Assembly (NCBI GenBank): GCA_017521425.1
Contig: JAFXCQ010000024.1
Location: 62,001-126,000, forward strand
Direction: 5' to 3'
DNA from: Clostridia bacterium
GTDB lineage: Bacteria > Bacillota > Clostridia > Oscillospirales > Acutalibacteraceae
Length of the DNA: 64,000 nt
Part shown: positions 27,329 through 38,000 of the stretch, in pieces
Position numbering within the stretch: the first letter of the stretch is position 1
Layout of the letters: each line of letters starts with the position of its first letter
Program-made: the position numbers and the translations under genes
Notes under the pieces: model-generated
Databases searched by the model: none
What the model was told of the DNA's origin: nothing
What the model saw: the letters and a program-made list of their open reading frames with translations, nothing else

Positions 27329-28609
27329 TTATTCTCCAAGCGCTTGTTTAAGGTCGTTAATCAAATCAATAGAATTTTCAAGTCCACAAGAAAGACGAAC
27401 TAAATCTGGTGAAACACCTGCTGCACGGAGTTCATCGTCATTCATCTGACGGTGTGTTGCACTTGCTGGGTGTAAGCAGCAGCTTCTTGCATCGGCAACG
27501 TGAGTTTCAATAGCAATCATTTTAAGTTTTTTCATAAATTCTTCAGCAGCTTTTCTTCCGCCCTTAACACCAAAGCTAACAACACCGCAAGTGCCATCAG
27601 GAAGATATTTTTGTGCTAAATCGTAATATTTATCACCTTCAAGACCTGCATAAGTAACCCATTCGATTTTGTCGCTGTCTTTTAAGAATTTTGCTACTGC
27701 AAGAGCATTTTCGCAATGTCTCTTAATACGAACATGAAGACTTTCAAGTCCTAAATTGATATAAAATGCACTTTGTGGAGACTGAACTGAACCTAAATCT
27801 CTCATAAGCTGTGCAGTTGCTTTTGTAATGAATGCACCCTCTTTGCCGAATCTTTCAGCATAGGTCACACCGTGGTAGCTATCGTCTGGTGTGCAAAGAC
27901 CTGGGAATTTGTCTGCGTGTGCCATCCAGTCGAATTTACCTGAATCAACAATACAACCACCAACAGATGCACCGTGACCATCAATATATTTTGTAGTTGA
28001 ATGAGTAACAATATCTGCACCCCATTCAATTGGTCGACAGTTTACAGGTGTTGCAAATGTATTATCTATAATAAGTGGAACACCATGTGCGTGTGCTGCT
28101 TTTGCGAATTTTTCAATATCAAGAACTGCTAAAGCAGGGTTTGCGATTGTTTCACCGAAAACTGCTTTTGTGTTTGGCTTGAATGCAGCATTCAATTCTT
28201 CTTCTGTGCAATCTGGTGAAACGAATGTAAAATCAATACCCATTCTTTTCATTGTAACTGCAAAAAGATTATATGTACCGCCATAAATAGCAGATGAACT
28301 AACAACGTGGTCACCATTTGATGCTAAGTTAAATACTGAATAGAAGGATGCTGCCTGACCTGAACCAGTAAGCATAGCAGCACTACCGCCTTCAAGCTCT
28401 GCAATTTTTGCTGCAACTAAATCGCAGGTAGGATTCTGAAGTCTTGAGTAAAAGTAGCCTGTTGCTTCAAGGTCAAAAAGCTTACCCATATCTTCACTTG
28501 TATCATATTTAAAAGTTGTGCTCTGTATAATAGGAATTTGTCTTGGTTCACCATTACCTGGTGTATAACCACCCTGCACACATTTTGTTTCTATTTTATA
28601 ATCGCTCAT
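27329..28609 (-). CDS. metY: O-acetylhomoserine sulfhydrylase (MetY)
   Basis: MetY is a PLP enzyme that makes homocysteine from O-acetylhomoserine and sulfide. The 426-residue length fits MetY. The PLP lysine is in HSTTKYIDGHG (residues near 205), and GSGQAASFYS and VRLSCGLE are conserved. Together with metA it forms the direct sulfhydrylation route. A 214-base spacer separates it from metA on the same strand. Confidence 0.95.
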   Translation of the reverse strand: MSDYKIETKCVQGGYTPGNGEPRQIPIIQSTTFKYDTSEDMGKLFDLEATGYFYSRLQNPTCDLVAAKIAELEGGSAAMLTGSGQAASFYSVFNLASNGDHVVSSSAIYGGTYNLFAVTMKRMGIDFTFVSPDCTEEELNAAFKPNTKAVFGETIANPALAVLDIEKFAKAAHAHGVPLIIDNTFATPVNCRPIEWGADIVTHSTTKYIDGHGASVGGCIVDSGKFDWMAHADKFPGLCTPDDSYHGVTYAERFGKEGAFITKATAQLMRDLGSVQSPQSAFYINLGLESLHVRIKRHCENALAVAKFLKDSDKIEWVTYAGLEGDKYYDLAQKYLPDGTCGVVSFGVKGGRKAAEEFMKKLKMIAIETHVADARSCCLHPASATHRQMNDDELRAAGVSPDLVRLSCGLENSIDLINDLKQALGE

Positions 28610-28644
28610 TTTAATATCTCCTTTCGAGCAAAGAACTATTTAAA

Positions 28645-29349
28645 TCAATCTGTAAAAATTATACACCAATAAACTGTTCTGCCATCTCTTGAGAAAGCAC
28701 CTACACCTATTTCGGTGAAATTCTCGCTTAAAAATGCTTTTCTGCTTTGTAATTCACTCATCATTTTATCGTAGCATTGAGCATAGCTTGTTGTTGAAAC
28801 ACACATAACTTTATCCGCAAAGGTGTAAGAAATACCCTTTTCGTCAAGTAATGTATTGTAATATGCATCGTTACCGCGTCTTAATGCAGTACCAGTCTGC
28901 AAAGCAAATTCCATAGCCGCCTGGTCTGCCGCTGCAGAAAGCTCTGTTGAGAGCATCAATTCAGGTAATTCGCCCTCACTTTGCTTGTCCCTGTAAGCAT
29001 TTATTAAACCTAAAACTTCTTCTTCGTGCTTATTAAATTCATAAGTCGGCATATATTCTCTTGCTTCTAATTGTGCCGCAATTCTTAGAGCAAGTCTTGC
29101 GTCCTTAGTAGTAAGATTACCATCACCGTCTATATCTGCTGCCGCAAAATCGTGTTCACCTAAAGTACTGTCATAAATACCAATAGCTTCACACAAAATA
29201 TTTCTTGCATCTGTTACGGTGACTTTACCATCATTGTCAAGGTCACCATAATAACGCTTAACCTCAAAAGCAACCATAGGCAAACAAGACATAGCAATTA
29301 ACACAACTACAATAAATGCTATTGCAATTTTCTTAACTGTACGCTTCAT
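28645..29349 (-). CDS. Secreted dockerin and CAP/SCP-domain protein
   Basis: The 234-residue protein has a signal or membrane segment (about 5-26), then a type I dockerin-like pair of Ca-binding repeats (GDLDNDGKVTVTDARNIL and AADIDGDGNLTTKDARLAL), then a C-terminal CAP/SCP domain (HEEEVLGLINAYRDK to WCIIFTD). Dockerins dock on cohesins, and CAP domains are often secreted. The start is fixed by GGAG 9 bases before the ATG at 29347-29349. A dockerin suggests that the organism has cohesin proteins. The CAP domain is clear; its activity is not. Confidence 0.82.
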   Translation of the reverse strand: MKRTVKKIAIAFIVVVLIAMSCLPMVAFEVKRYYGDLDNDGKVTVTDARNILCEAIGIYDSTLGEHDFAAADIDGDGNLTTKDARLALRIAAQLEAREYMPTYEFNKHEEEVLGLINAYRDKQSEGELPELMLSTELSAAADQAAMEFALQTGTALRRGNDAYYNTLLDEKGISYTFADKVMCVSTTSYAQCYDKMMSELQSRKAFLSENFTEIGVGAFSRDGRTVYWCIIFTD

Positions 29350-29476
29350 TTTACACAACTCCTTACCTATAATTACTGATTTTAGTATATAATCTAAAGT
29401 ATTATACTATAAATAATTGTAAATTTCAATTAGCAAAAGCAAAAAACTACAACAAAATATGTTGTAGTTTTATATC

Positions 29477-30892
29477 TTAATAAAGTGTTACTTCCTGCAA
29501 CTCCAACTCGCCTCTGTAAGATGTGATTTTTATTTTCACTCTTTGTACTTCGGTTGGGGTTATTTTGTGTATTCTTTTGTAGCCAACTATTCCACCTTTG
29601 TCAAGCCTCTTGAATTTACCGTCACCAGTATCAAGATAAATTTCATATTCTTCAACATGCTGACCATTCTTTATATTCTCCATCATAAGCACTCTGTCAA
29701 ACATATCTTTTTCTTTGAATGTGAAAATAATCTCTGGTTCTAAATCATCCTTTGCAGGCTTCCAGGTTTTATTTTCATCCGCATCAACAAGATTTTTTAT
29801 ATCATATTCTGGTGAAAGTGAGCTACTTGCAGAAATTTCTGCAACACCTGAAACTTTATAATTATAAGTCTGCTTCTGTGTTTTACCAAACGCCATTAAA
29901 ATCTGATAATCCATCTCTGCAAAGCTACCATCCTTCATTGGTGGAACACCAAGCATTAAAGCGCAGTTAGCACCAACAGATTCCAAATAAAGCTTTTGTA
30001 ATTTGTCTTTAGTTTTCGCAGAATATTCATCTTCTTTGTGGTAGTACCATCTGTCACGCATTGAAACAGAAACTTCGCAAGGATACCATATAAATTCAGA
30101 TTCTTTTTTTATTGCTTTTCTTGAACCTAAATCCATATCGTGTTTTCTTTCGCGTTTAAGATTTTTTCTTGATGGTGGCTCTTTGCTTCGTTTAATAGCT
30201 TCTTCAATACTATAATATTTCGGCACGACACTCCACTCATTTTTACGGATTACACCCCATTCGTTACCATACCAACGAACATCGGGGCCAACAAGAGCAA
30301 TTACTGCATTTGGCTGACATTCTCTTACAACCTCGTAGTAACCCTCCCAGTCGTATTCCTGAGTATAGCCATTTTTATTCTCTTCTGCCGCACCGTCAAA
30401 ACGAACATAGAAAATATCTCCATATTTTGTAAGAACTTCTCTCAAAAGCTTCTTGAAATACTCATTATATTCCTCGCCCTTACCATAACAACTTGCGTGT
30501 CTGTCGAGTGGTGAAATTGCAATACCGAATTTAAGACCTTGTCTTTCACATTCTTCTGAAAGCATTGCTACCATATCTCTGTTTTCTGTTTCCCAGTTAA
30601 AAGAATTTTCAACTGTATAATCTGTTAAAGATGAATACCAGAGACAAAAACCATCGTGATGCTTTACATTAAGCACCATTCCTTTAAATCCTGCATTTTT
30701 AAAGAATGTTACCCATTCTTCTGCATTGAATTTATCAGGAACAAAATTTTCCGCTTTAACATTTCCGTCAGTCCATTCTCTGTTTACAACAGTAGGAAGA
30801 CCAATGTTTATAAAACCGTAAAACTCGGTTTTCTGCCACTCTAACTGACGCTCTGACGGTTTAACTTCCGCCGCTATTTCATAAGGTTTCAT
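29477..30892 (-). CDS. GH29 alpha-L-fucosidase with F5/8 C-like domain
   Basis: The 471-residue protein is a retaining alpha-L-fucosidase. Motifs are EFYGFINIGLPT at the start, VKHHDGFCLW near residue 80 and FYVRFDGA near 170, where Asp is the expected nucleophile (family WFDG). The C-terminus (about 345-471) looks like a discoidin-type binding domain (SSSLSPEYDIKNLVDADENKTW). No signal peptide is seen, so it may be cytoplasmic. It is on the same strand as the dockerin-CAP protein; a structural fucose link with the GH95 gene 5 kb away is plausible. Confidence 0.88.
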   Translation of the reverse strand: MKPYEIAAEVKPSERQLEWQKTEFYGFINIGLPTVVNREWTDGNVKAENFVPDKFNAEEWVTFFKNAGFKGMVLNVKHHDGFCLWYSSLTDYTVENSFNWETENRDMVAMLSEECERQGLKFGIAISPLDRHASCYGKGEEYNEYFKKLLREVLTKYGDIFYVRFDGAAEENKNGYTQEYDWEGYYEVVRECQPNAVIALVGPDVRWYGNEWGVIRKNEWSVVPKYYSIEEAIKRSKEPPSRKNLKRERKHDMDLGSRKAIKKESEFIWYPCEVSVSMRDRWYYHKEDEYSAKTKDKLQKLYLESVGANCALMLGVPPMKDGSFAEMDYQILMAFGKTQKQTYNYKVSGVAEISASSSLSPEYDIKNLVDADENKTWKPAKDDLEPEIIFTFKEKDMFDRVLMMENIKNGQHVEEYEIYLDTGDGKFKRLDKGGIVGYKRIHKITPTEVQRVKIKITSYRGELELQEVTLY

Positions 30893-30955
30893 ATATGTAA
30901 ATTCCTTTTTTATAATTGTTGCAAGGCAACAAAATGTTGCCTTGCACTAATTAAA

Positions 30956-31318
30956 TTATTTTCCACTATCATTGTTAGTAACAACAATATCTGCACCTGA
31001 ACCTAAAATATCTTTAATAACAACATCACCAATTTTAACCGGTGCTTCTATAGATGCTTCGTTTATAAGCTTCATACACTGGAACATCTTGTCTTTAGGA
31101 ACAGGCTTTGAAGATTTAACAGGTACAACAGGTAAAGCACCACCAATAAGCTTTACTGTTGTTGTTAGACTTCTTACAGGGTTTGTAAGCTCATCTCTTG
31201 CATATTTGTCACCGCGTTTGCAAGTATTACCTGTAACAGAAAGAATTTCTCCGTTTTCAATTTCCACTTCAATAGGGCAACCTAACGGACAGGATACACA
31301 AATTAAATTCTTTTTCAT
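30956..31318 (-). CDS. DUF1667 protein of the glycerol-3-phosphate oxidoreductase operon
   Basis: A 120-residue protein with CVSCPLGC near residue 8 and CKRGDKYA near 33, four cysteines that could hold metal or an Fe-S cluster, as in the DUF1667 family. The family is found with GlpA-like and NAD(P)/FAD oxidoreductases, as here. It is the last gene of the operon, 13 bases after the previous one. Its function is likely electron transfer or assembly, but this is inference. Confidence 0.85.
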   Translation of the reverse strand: MKKNLICVSCPLGCPIEVEIENGEILSVTGNTCKRGDKYARDELTNPVRSLTTTVKLIGGALPVVPVKSSKPVPKDKMFQCMKLINEASIEAPVKIGDVVIKDILGSGADIVVTNNDSGK

Positions 31319-31331
31319 TTTTCGTACCCCC

Positions 31332-32585
31332 TTATTCTTCTATTCTTACAGTGATTTCACTGTTTTCGTTCATATTTTTGAGCATTTCAGGTGTAATTTT
31401 AACATTTTCCATTTCACCTGGTGCTAACATTACTTTTTTCTTTGATGAAAGAATATTGCCATCACATTCAACAACAACTTTTGCACCTTTGTAAACTTGT
31501 CCTACTCTGAAGTAAAGCTTTACATCTTCTTCATTTTCAATATTAACTCTTTGAGGAACAATGTAACGTACACCGTTAATACCTTTTGTGTTAATGAATG
31601 TACCACCTTGTTTTTTGCCGAAGATATAATTTGCAGCACCTTTACCTGCAATTTTACTTTCTTCTGTAACATAGTCAACAAGGTCATGAACCTGAAGAAC
31701 ATTACCACAAGCAAAAATACCTTTGTGAAGTGTTTCTCTGTATTCGTCAACGACAGGGCCACCTGTAACTCTGTCAAGTTCAATACCCACACCATTTGAA
31801 AGCTCGTTTTCAGGAATAAGACCAACTGATAAAAGAAGTGTGTCACATTCAATATATTGTTCTGTACCAGGAATTGGTTTTAATTTCTCGTCAACATTGG
31901 CAATAGTAACACCTTCAAGTCTTTCTTTACCGTGAGTTGCAATAACTGTACAACTGAGTCTTAACGGAATACCGAAGTCGTCAAGGCATTGAACAATATT
32001 TCTTTTAAGACCACCTGAATAAGGCATAAGCTCGCAAACAACTTTAACCTCTGCACCTTCAAGAGTCATTCTTCTTGCCATAATAAGACCAATATCACCA
32101 GAACCTAAAATAACAACCTTTTTACCTGGCATATATCCGTCAATATTAACATATTTCTGTGCAGTACCAGCAGTCATAACACCAGCAGGACGAGAGCCCG
32201 CAATAGAGAGTGCTCCTCTTGGTCTTTCACGGCAACCCATAGCGAGAACTACTGCGATTGCTTTAATCTGAATTAAACCATCTTTATTGTTAACTGCTGT
32301 AACAACATTCTCTTTTGAAACATCAAGAACCATTGTGTCAGTATAAACATCAATATCTGTTTTTTCTACTTCTGCAATAAATCTGCCAGCATATTCAGGA
32401 CCGGAAAGTTCTTCACCAAAATAGTGAAGACCGAAGCCTGTGTGAATACATTGTTCAAGAATACCGCCGAGTGTTTCTGCTCTTTCTAAAATGACGATTT
32501 TTTCTACGCCCTCTTCTTTAGCCTGAAGAGCTGCAGCCATACCAGCAGGACCGCCGCCAACTACAACTAAATCATAATTTAACAT
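31332..32585 (-). CDS. NAD(P)/FAD-dependent oxidoreductase
   Basis: A 417-residue flavoprotein with FAD-binding GGGPAGMAAALQAKE at the N-terminus and NAD-binding GSGDIGLIMARRM near residue 157, and the typical C-terminal ACGNVLQVHD. It follows the GlpA-like gene by 12 bases and precedes the DUF1667 gene. In Firmicutes these three form a glycerol-3-phosphate dehydrogenase complex in place of GlpABC; I infer that role. Confidence 0.88.
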   Translation of the reverse strand: MLNYDLVVVGGGPAGMAAALQAKEEGVEKIVILERAETLGGILEQCIHTGFGLHYFGEELSGPEYAGRFIAEVEKTDIDVYTDTMVLDVSKENVVTAVNNKDGLIQIKAIAVVLAMGCRERPRGALSIAGSRPAGVMTAGTAQKYVNIDGYMPGKKVVILGSGDIGLIMARRMTLEGAEVKVVCELMPYSGGLKRNIVQCLDDFGIPLRLSCTVIATHGKERLEGVTIANVDEKLKPIPGTEQYIECDTLLLSVGLIPENELSNGVGIELDRVTGGPVVDEYRETLHKGIFACGNVLQVHDLVDYVTEESKIAGKGAANYIFGKKQGGTFINTKGINGVRYIVPQRVNIENEEDVKLYFRVGQVYKGAKVVVECDGNILSSKKKVMLAPGEMENVKITPEMLKNMNENSEITVRIEE

Positions 32586-32597
32586 CTTCCTGCCACC

Positions 32598-34031
32598 TCA
32601 CTTTGTTTTATCGTACATAATATCAGATTTTCCGCCGAATTTTGTTATTGTATTAACAGGAACATTTAATTCTCTTGCTAAAATTTCAACAACCTTACTA
32701 CCGCAGAAACCACCCTGACATCTGCCCATACCTGCTCTTGTTCTTCTCTTGACCCCATCAACATCTCTTGCACCTGCAGGAGCATGAATTGCATCAATGA
32801 TTTCACCTTCTGTAATTGTTTCGCAACGACAGATAATTCTACCATAAGCCTTGTTCTTTTCAACAAGCTTAGCTCTTTGTGTAGATGTCATTTCTCTGAA
32901 ACGAACTGGTGCAGGTCTTAATGGGTTAAACGCTGATTTCTTCTCTACATCACCAAGGAGCTCTGTTACGATACCTGTAACCATTTCTGCAATAGCAGGC
33001 GCAGAAGAAAGTCCTGGTGACTCAATACCTGCAACATTTATGAAGTTTTTATTTTTTTCTGATGAACCGATAATAAAATCATCCGCTGTGCAGTGTGCAC
33101 GGTTACCACTGAATGAAGTAATTGCATTTCTTAAAGAAACTGCAGGAATGCTCTTAATAGCAGAAGTATAAACTGTCTCAAGCCCTTCTGCAGTTGTTTC
33201 TACATTATCACCATCATCATGTTCAATAGCAGATGGACCAACAATTAAGTTACCATCAACAGTAGGTGAAACAAGAACACCCTTACCCATTTTTGTAGGA
33301 CATTGGAAAATTGTACTGAAAGCCAACGCACCTTGTGATTTATCAAGAAGATAATAGTCACCGCGTCTTGGTTTTATTTCAATTGAGGTGTCACCAATCA
33401 TTTCTGCAACCTTACCAGAATGAACACCTGCCGCATTTATAACAATACCTGCTTCAATTTCACCCAGGGTTGTCTCGAGTGTAAAGCTGTCATTATTTTG
33501 TTTAATCGCTTTTACTTCGCAGTTTCTTAAAAACTCTGCACCATTTGTAACAGCATTCTCAAGACCTGCAATAGTTAATTCGTAAGGACAAACTATTGAA
33601 GATGTTGGTGCCCATAGTGCTGCAACTGCAGTGTCACCAATATTTGGTTCTCTTTTTACAAGCTCATCTCTGTAAACTATTTCGAGACCGGGAACACCAT
33701 TCTCTTTACCTCTTTCAAGAAGCTCCTGTAAATGTGGAATTTCTTCTTCAGAAAAGGCAACAACAAAAGCACCAATATTTTTAAGTGGAACATTAAGTTC
33801 TTCGCAAGCCACTTTCATAAGCTCAACACCACGAACATTAAGCTTTGCTTTTAATGAACCCGGCTTTGCATCAAAGCCTGCGTGAACAATTGCACTGTTT
33901 GCTTTTGTTGCACCCATAGCGCAATCGTTTGCTCTTTCTAACAATGCAACCTTTATGTTGTATTTAGAAAGTTCTCTTGTGATAAGTGAACCTACAACGC
34001 CTGCGCCTATAACGGCTACATCGTACTTCAT
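32598..34031 (-). CDS. GlpA-like FAD-dependent dehydrogenase with BFD domain
   Basis: The 477-residue protein has an N-terminal FAD fold (VIGAGVVGSLITRELSKY), a DAO-type core (TKANSAIVHAGFD, GAFVVAFSEEEI) and a C-terminal BFD-like [2Fe-2S] domain, with CRCETITEGEI and GRCQGGFCGSKV giving four Cys. It would oxidise glycerol-3-phosphate to DHAP. It is the first gene of the operon, 17-base-spaced promoter upstream, and divergent from a TetR-family gene that may regulate it. Confidence 0.9.
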   Translation of the reverse strand: MKYDVAVIGAGVVGSLITRELSKYNIKVALLERANDCAMGATKANSAIVHAGFDAKPGSLKAKLNVRGVELMKVACEELNVPLKNIGAFVVAFSEEEIPHLQELLERGKENGVPGLEIVYRDELVKREPNIGDTAVAALWAPTSSIVCPYELTIAGLENAVTNGAEFLRNCEVKAIKQNNDSFTLETTLGEIEAGIVINAAGVHSGKVAEMIGDTSIEIKPRRGDYYLLDKSQGALAFSTIFQCPTKMGKGVLVSPTVDGNLIVGPSAIEHDDGDNVETTAEGLETVYTSAIKSIPAVSLRNAITSFSGNRAHCTADDFIIGSSEKNKNFINVAGIESPGLSSAPAIAEMVTGIVTELLGDVEKKSAFNPLRPAPVRFREMTSTQRAKLVEKNKAYGRIICRCETITEGEIIDAIHAPAGARDVDGVKRRTRAGMGRCQGGFCGSKVVEILARELNVPVNTITKFGGKSDIMYDKTK

Positions 34032-34076
34032 TTAAACAACTCCTTCAAGAATTTTATACCAAATTTCAACTAATTT

Positions 34077-34105
34077 ATTATATCAATAACACACCCAAAA
34101 ATCAA
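34077..34105 (-). promoter_or_regulatory. Promoter of the Glp-like operon
   Basis: TTGATT (34100-34105) and TATAAT (34077-34082) on the minus strand have a 17-base spacer, about 45 bases before the GlpA-like start. Confidence 0.75.
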
Positions 34106-34208
34106 GTATTTTAAAAATGTAATATATGTCTTATTTTCATATTTATTACTTTTTTCTAATTTAAGAATTAAGGAATTTTAAGAAATTAAACATTTTATGG
34201 TTTTTTAC

Positions 34209-34237
34209 TTGAATATCCAACAAAAATGTGTTAAAAT
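34209..34237 (+). promoter_or_regulatory. Promoter of the TetR-family gene
   Basis: TTGAAT (34209-34214) and TAAAAT (34232-34237) have a 17-base spacer. The promoter is divergent to the Glp-like promoter, 104 bases away, so one operator could control both. Confidence 0.7.
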
Positions 34238-34278
34238 GACTAAGAACTCAAAAAATCGTGGTATTTACGGAGGGCATT

Positions 34279-34908
34279 ATGTCAAACAATGATGAACGTT
34301 TATCTAAAGTAAACGCCAATGACAGACGCGTAAAAAGAACAAAAAAGCTTTTAAGAGATTCTCTCTTCTCTCTTTTACAAAAAAAATCAATAAATGAAAT
34401 CACTGTTACAGAATTAACAGAGGTTGCTGATATTAACCGTGCGACCTTCTATTTCTACTACACAGATATATTCGATATGTTAGACCAGATTCAGAATGAA
34501 GCATACGAATTATTTGAAGATGTGTTGCAAGGCGCAGATGAATGTGCCGCTACACCAGAAGCATTTGTAAAATATGTTGAAAACATTCTTGTATTCTGCA
34601 AACAAAATACTGCGATTGCTCGTTTTGTTATAACACGCGAATATACCAACAACAAGGTTCTGACTAAAATCAAAAAATTACTTGCAAAAAATGTGCCGGT
34701 TGCAAAAGAACAATATGCACAGGAAGACCCAAGAAGATTTATTTTGAACTTTGCACTCAACTCACTCACAGGTACAGTTGTTGACTGGATGGATGATGGA
34801 ATGGTAATTCCACCGGATGTTATGGCAGAATTCATTGCAGAAATGTACATAAACGGTTCACTTTTTGCTAAAAATAAATTTTCTTCATACGCAAAAGATG
34901 ATGAATAA
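34279..34908 (+). CDS. TetR-family transcriptional regulator
   Basis: The 209-residue protein has the N-terminal TetR helix-turn-helix (KLLRDSLFSLLQKKSINEIT then VTELTEVADINRATFYFYY). The C-terminal helical domain would bind a ligand or dimerise. The start is ATG 34279-34281, after a GGAGGG site; a GTG at 34258 is in frame but within the ribosome site region. It is divergent from the Glp-like operon and ends in two hairpins. Confidence 0.88.
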   Translation: MSNNDERLSKVNANDRRVKRTKKLLRDSLFSLLQKKSINEITVTELTEVADINRATFYFYYTDIFDMLDQIQNEAYELFEDVLQGADECAATPEAFVKYVENILVFCKQNTAIARFVITREYTNNKVLTKIKKLLAKNVPVAKEQYAQEDPRRFILNFALNSLTGTVVDWMDDGMVIPPDVMAEFIAEMYINGSLFAKNKFSSYAKDDE

Positions 34909-34911
34909 AAA

Positions 34912-34950
34912 AACTCTCCGTTGGATTTTTTAAAAATCTAACGGAGAGTT
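34912..34950 (+). terminator. Long hairpin after the TetR-family gene
   Basis: Arms 34912-34930 and 34932-34950 (AACTCTCCGTTGGATTTTT and its near complement) pair with one G-U, almost without loop. The U-tract is weak. Confidence 0.65.
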
Positions 34951-34959
34951 AAATTTTAC

Positions 34960-35000
34960 AAAGGCACCAAAGAGTTCTACCTCTTTAGTGCCTTTGTTTT
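34960..35000. terminator. Terminator between TetR-family gene and ABC permease gene
   Basis: Arms 34960-34974 and 34981-34995 (AAAGGCACCAAAGAG and CTCTTTAGTGCCTTT, one mismatch) form a stem followed on the plus strand by GTTTTT. It probably also ends the minus-strand permease transcript that stops at 35005. Confidence 0.75.
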
Positions 35001-35004
35001 TATT

Positions 35005-38000
35005 TTATTCTACTGATTTGAGTGATTCAACCATACTGATTTTCTTGAGTTTTCTGTGCATCATAACATTAACTATTACTGCAAAGAACACTGTACAGAA
35101 ACCAGCGATCACAAAGCTCCACCATTTAAGATTTGTACTGAACGTAACAGTATCAATATCTACTACACCCACAACCGCTAAATTAAGGAATATACCTGCA
35201 ACAAGGCCGATTACAATACCGAAGAATGTAAGTATTACATTTTCACGATAAATATAAGCAGAAACCTCATCGTCATAGAAGCCCAACACCTTAAGGGTTG
35301 CAAGTTCTTTAATACGCTCATTTATATTTATGTTGTTAAGGTTATAAAGAACAACAAATGCAAGTACAATTGCTGCAAATATAAGAATGAGAGTAACAAT
35401 AGTGAGAACATCTATTATGTTATTGAAGTTGTCAATAACAACAGTTGTGTAAACTGTACCGTTAACACCTTTAATATCACCAATCTGTGATTCGAGTGTT
35501 GCTTTTTGCTCTACTGTCATACCATCAGTAATTGAACAGAACAGGTAGTTGTAATCAGGCACAGTATTTGTCATTCTGTAATATGTGCCAGGTGTTACAT
35601 ATACATAATGGAATGTGTAGTTGTCAGAAATACCTGTAACAAGCACTTCATATTCAACCTTTTTAGAGCCCTCAGTCCACGAAAGCTTAACTGTATCACC
35701 GATTTTCGTTTTTGTTTTATCAGCAAACTTTCTTGTTATAACTGCACCTTCATCTGTAAACGCAACATCTTTGTTGCCGTCTTTCATATTTATAAACTCT
35801 TTGAGCATACCGGGTGCCTGAGGTACTAAAACATCAACCTCCATAACTTTGTCACTTCTGTCAGAATAGCCTTCACAAACCTTTAAGAAACCAAGCATAG
35901 AGTTTTCTATTCCCTGAAGATCTGTAATACTCCTTACAGTTTCGCTGTTAGGTGTGTAATCTTCTTTAGTATCCTTTAAAACTACCTGTAAGTCGTACTG
36001 TGCAACACCATCTTCACCGTATTGATTAGTAATAACTGTACCAATAGCATTCTGAAGACCGAAAGCTGCTAACATAAGTGCAGTACAACCTGCAATACCA
36101 ATAACAGTAACCGCAAAGCGCTTTTTATTTCTGAAAAGGTTTCTTACTGTAACCTTTGAGGTGAAATTAAGTCTTGACCATATACCTGTGAAATTTTCGA
36201 GGTAAACACGTTTACCATCCTTTGGTGGTTTTGGTCGCATAAGAATTGAAGCAGGTGTTTTAAGCTCCTTGTAGCAAGAAAGATATGCCGCAAAGGTTGT
36301 AAGACCTACCGAAATTATAAGACCTAAAAGCACGTAACCTAAAAGTAATTTAATTTTCAATTCTGGTATTTCATACATAATACCCCACGCGGTAAAAATC
36401 GCATAAGGAAGACCTGAAAAGCCTGCCGCAATACCAATTACACTACCTACTGTACTTGCAGAAGCCGCATAAATAAGATATTTACTTATAATGGTTTTAT
36501 CTTCATAACCCAATGCCTTCATAGTACCGAGCTGTGTTCTTTGTTCTTCAACCAATCTTGACATTGTTGTAAGACAAACAAGAGTTGAAACTATAAAGAA
36601 GAAGGTCGGGAAAATATAAGCAAGTCTTTGCATATTTTCTGCCGCTTCACCGTAGCCTGTATAACCCGGCGAATCATCGCGGTCATAAACTGACCAGCTT
36701 GCGCCATTATTTATTGTTTCAAGCAATGCAATACCTTTTGTATATTCAGTTTTTACAATACCCAATTTAGCATTTGCTTCTGCTTCTGCTTCTTCTAATT
36801 TCTTTTCAGCATTTTCTAAAATCTGCTGAATATTCTGAAGCTGCATTGTCTGATAAGTGATTTGTGTCTGCGCATTAGTATATTCAGTCTGTGCTTTTAA
36901 AGAACCAAACTGAAGGTCAAAACCACTTGATTGTATTTGGTCTTTGAATTGTGCTAATTGTGATTCAGCCTGCTCTAACTGAGCATTGGCATTATCAAGT
37001 TGTGTTTTTGCATTCTTTAATTGCTGGTCAGCATCATACCATTCAGCATACTTTTCGTCATACTCTGCCTTGCCTTTAGCATACTGTTCTTCAGCCACAA
37101 CAAGCTCAGAATTATATTGCTCAAGTAGCGCTTCCGTTTCAACAACAATGTCAGCCGCCATACCCTGACCTGTTAAGTTAGATGCAGAGAATAAAATCTT
37201 TGCAAGTTCAGGGTTTGTTTGCTCAAGTCGTTCTGCCATTTTATCAAGGTCGAGATCTTCCTGAGAAACATTCTGATTATTTTTTATAGTATCAAGTGTT
37301 GACTGTGTACTGCCAATTAACGCTTCAGTAGTTTCAATTTTAAGTTTTGCACTTAAAAGCTCATTATTGGCAGTATTAAGTTTTTCTTTAGCACTATCAG
37401 CATTCGCTTTATTAAGATTATACTCATTTGTTTTTGCAGTATGTTCTGCTCTTTTTTCAGCAACAATGGTAATTTTCGAGTTATATTCATTAACCGCCGC
37501 TAAATACTGGTCACTCCCCGACTCGAGTTGTGACTGTGCTACGTTATATTTTTCCTGAAGCTCTGCTTGTGCAGCGGCAAGCTTTTCTTCACCTGTTTTT
37601 TCAAGTTCTCTGTATTTTGCTATTTCATCTCTTGCACCTTGTAATTGCGAGTTAATACCTGCTTCTGCCTGTGCAATCTGATTTTTAGCACTTATAAGCT
37701 TTTGTGGAAGACCAACACCTAATGATGCCGCTCTCTCTTTCACGATTGACTCTGATGCTAAAAGAATTGTGTTCTGCATTTCTTCAACATACTCGTTGTA
37801 ATCGTCTGTATAAGCAACAAAATTATCACTGTCTTTAAGTGTGATGTAAGCTTCACTGTAATAATCAATTCTTGGTTGGAATGCTTCATTTGAAACATAC
37901 ACAAAGTCACCTAACTTACCACTACCAGCAGTAGTAGCACCACGCTCGTAAGAAACCCAATAAGGTGAAAGAACAATTCCAACAATTTCAAATTCATTAA

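Noticed and set aside
28610-28644. SAM riboswitch or T-box in front of metY
   Set aside because: Only 35 bases separate it from the dockerin gene, and no conserved riboswitch core is visible there or in front of metA.
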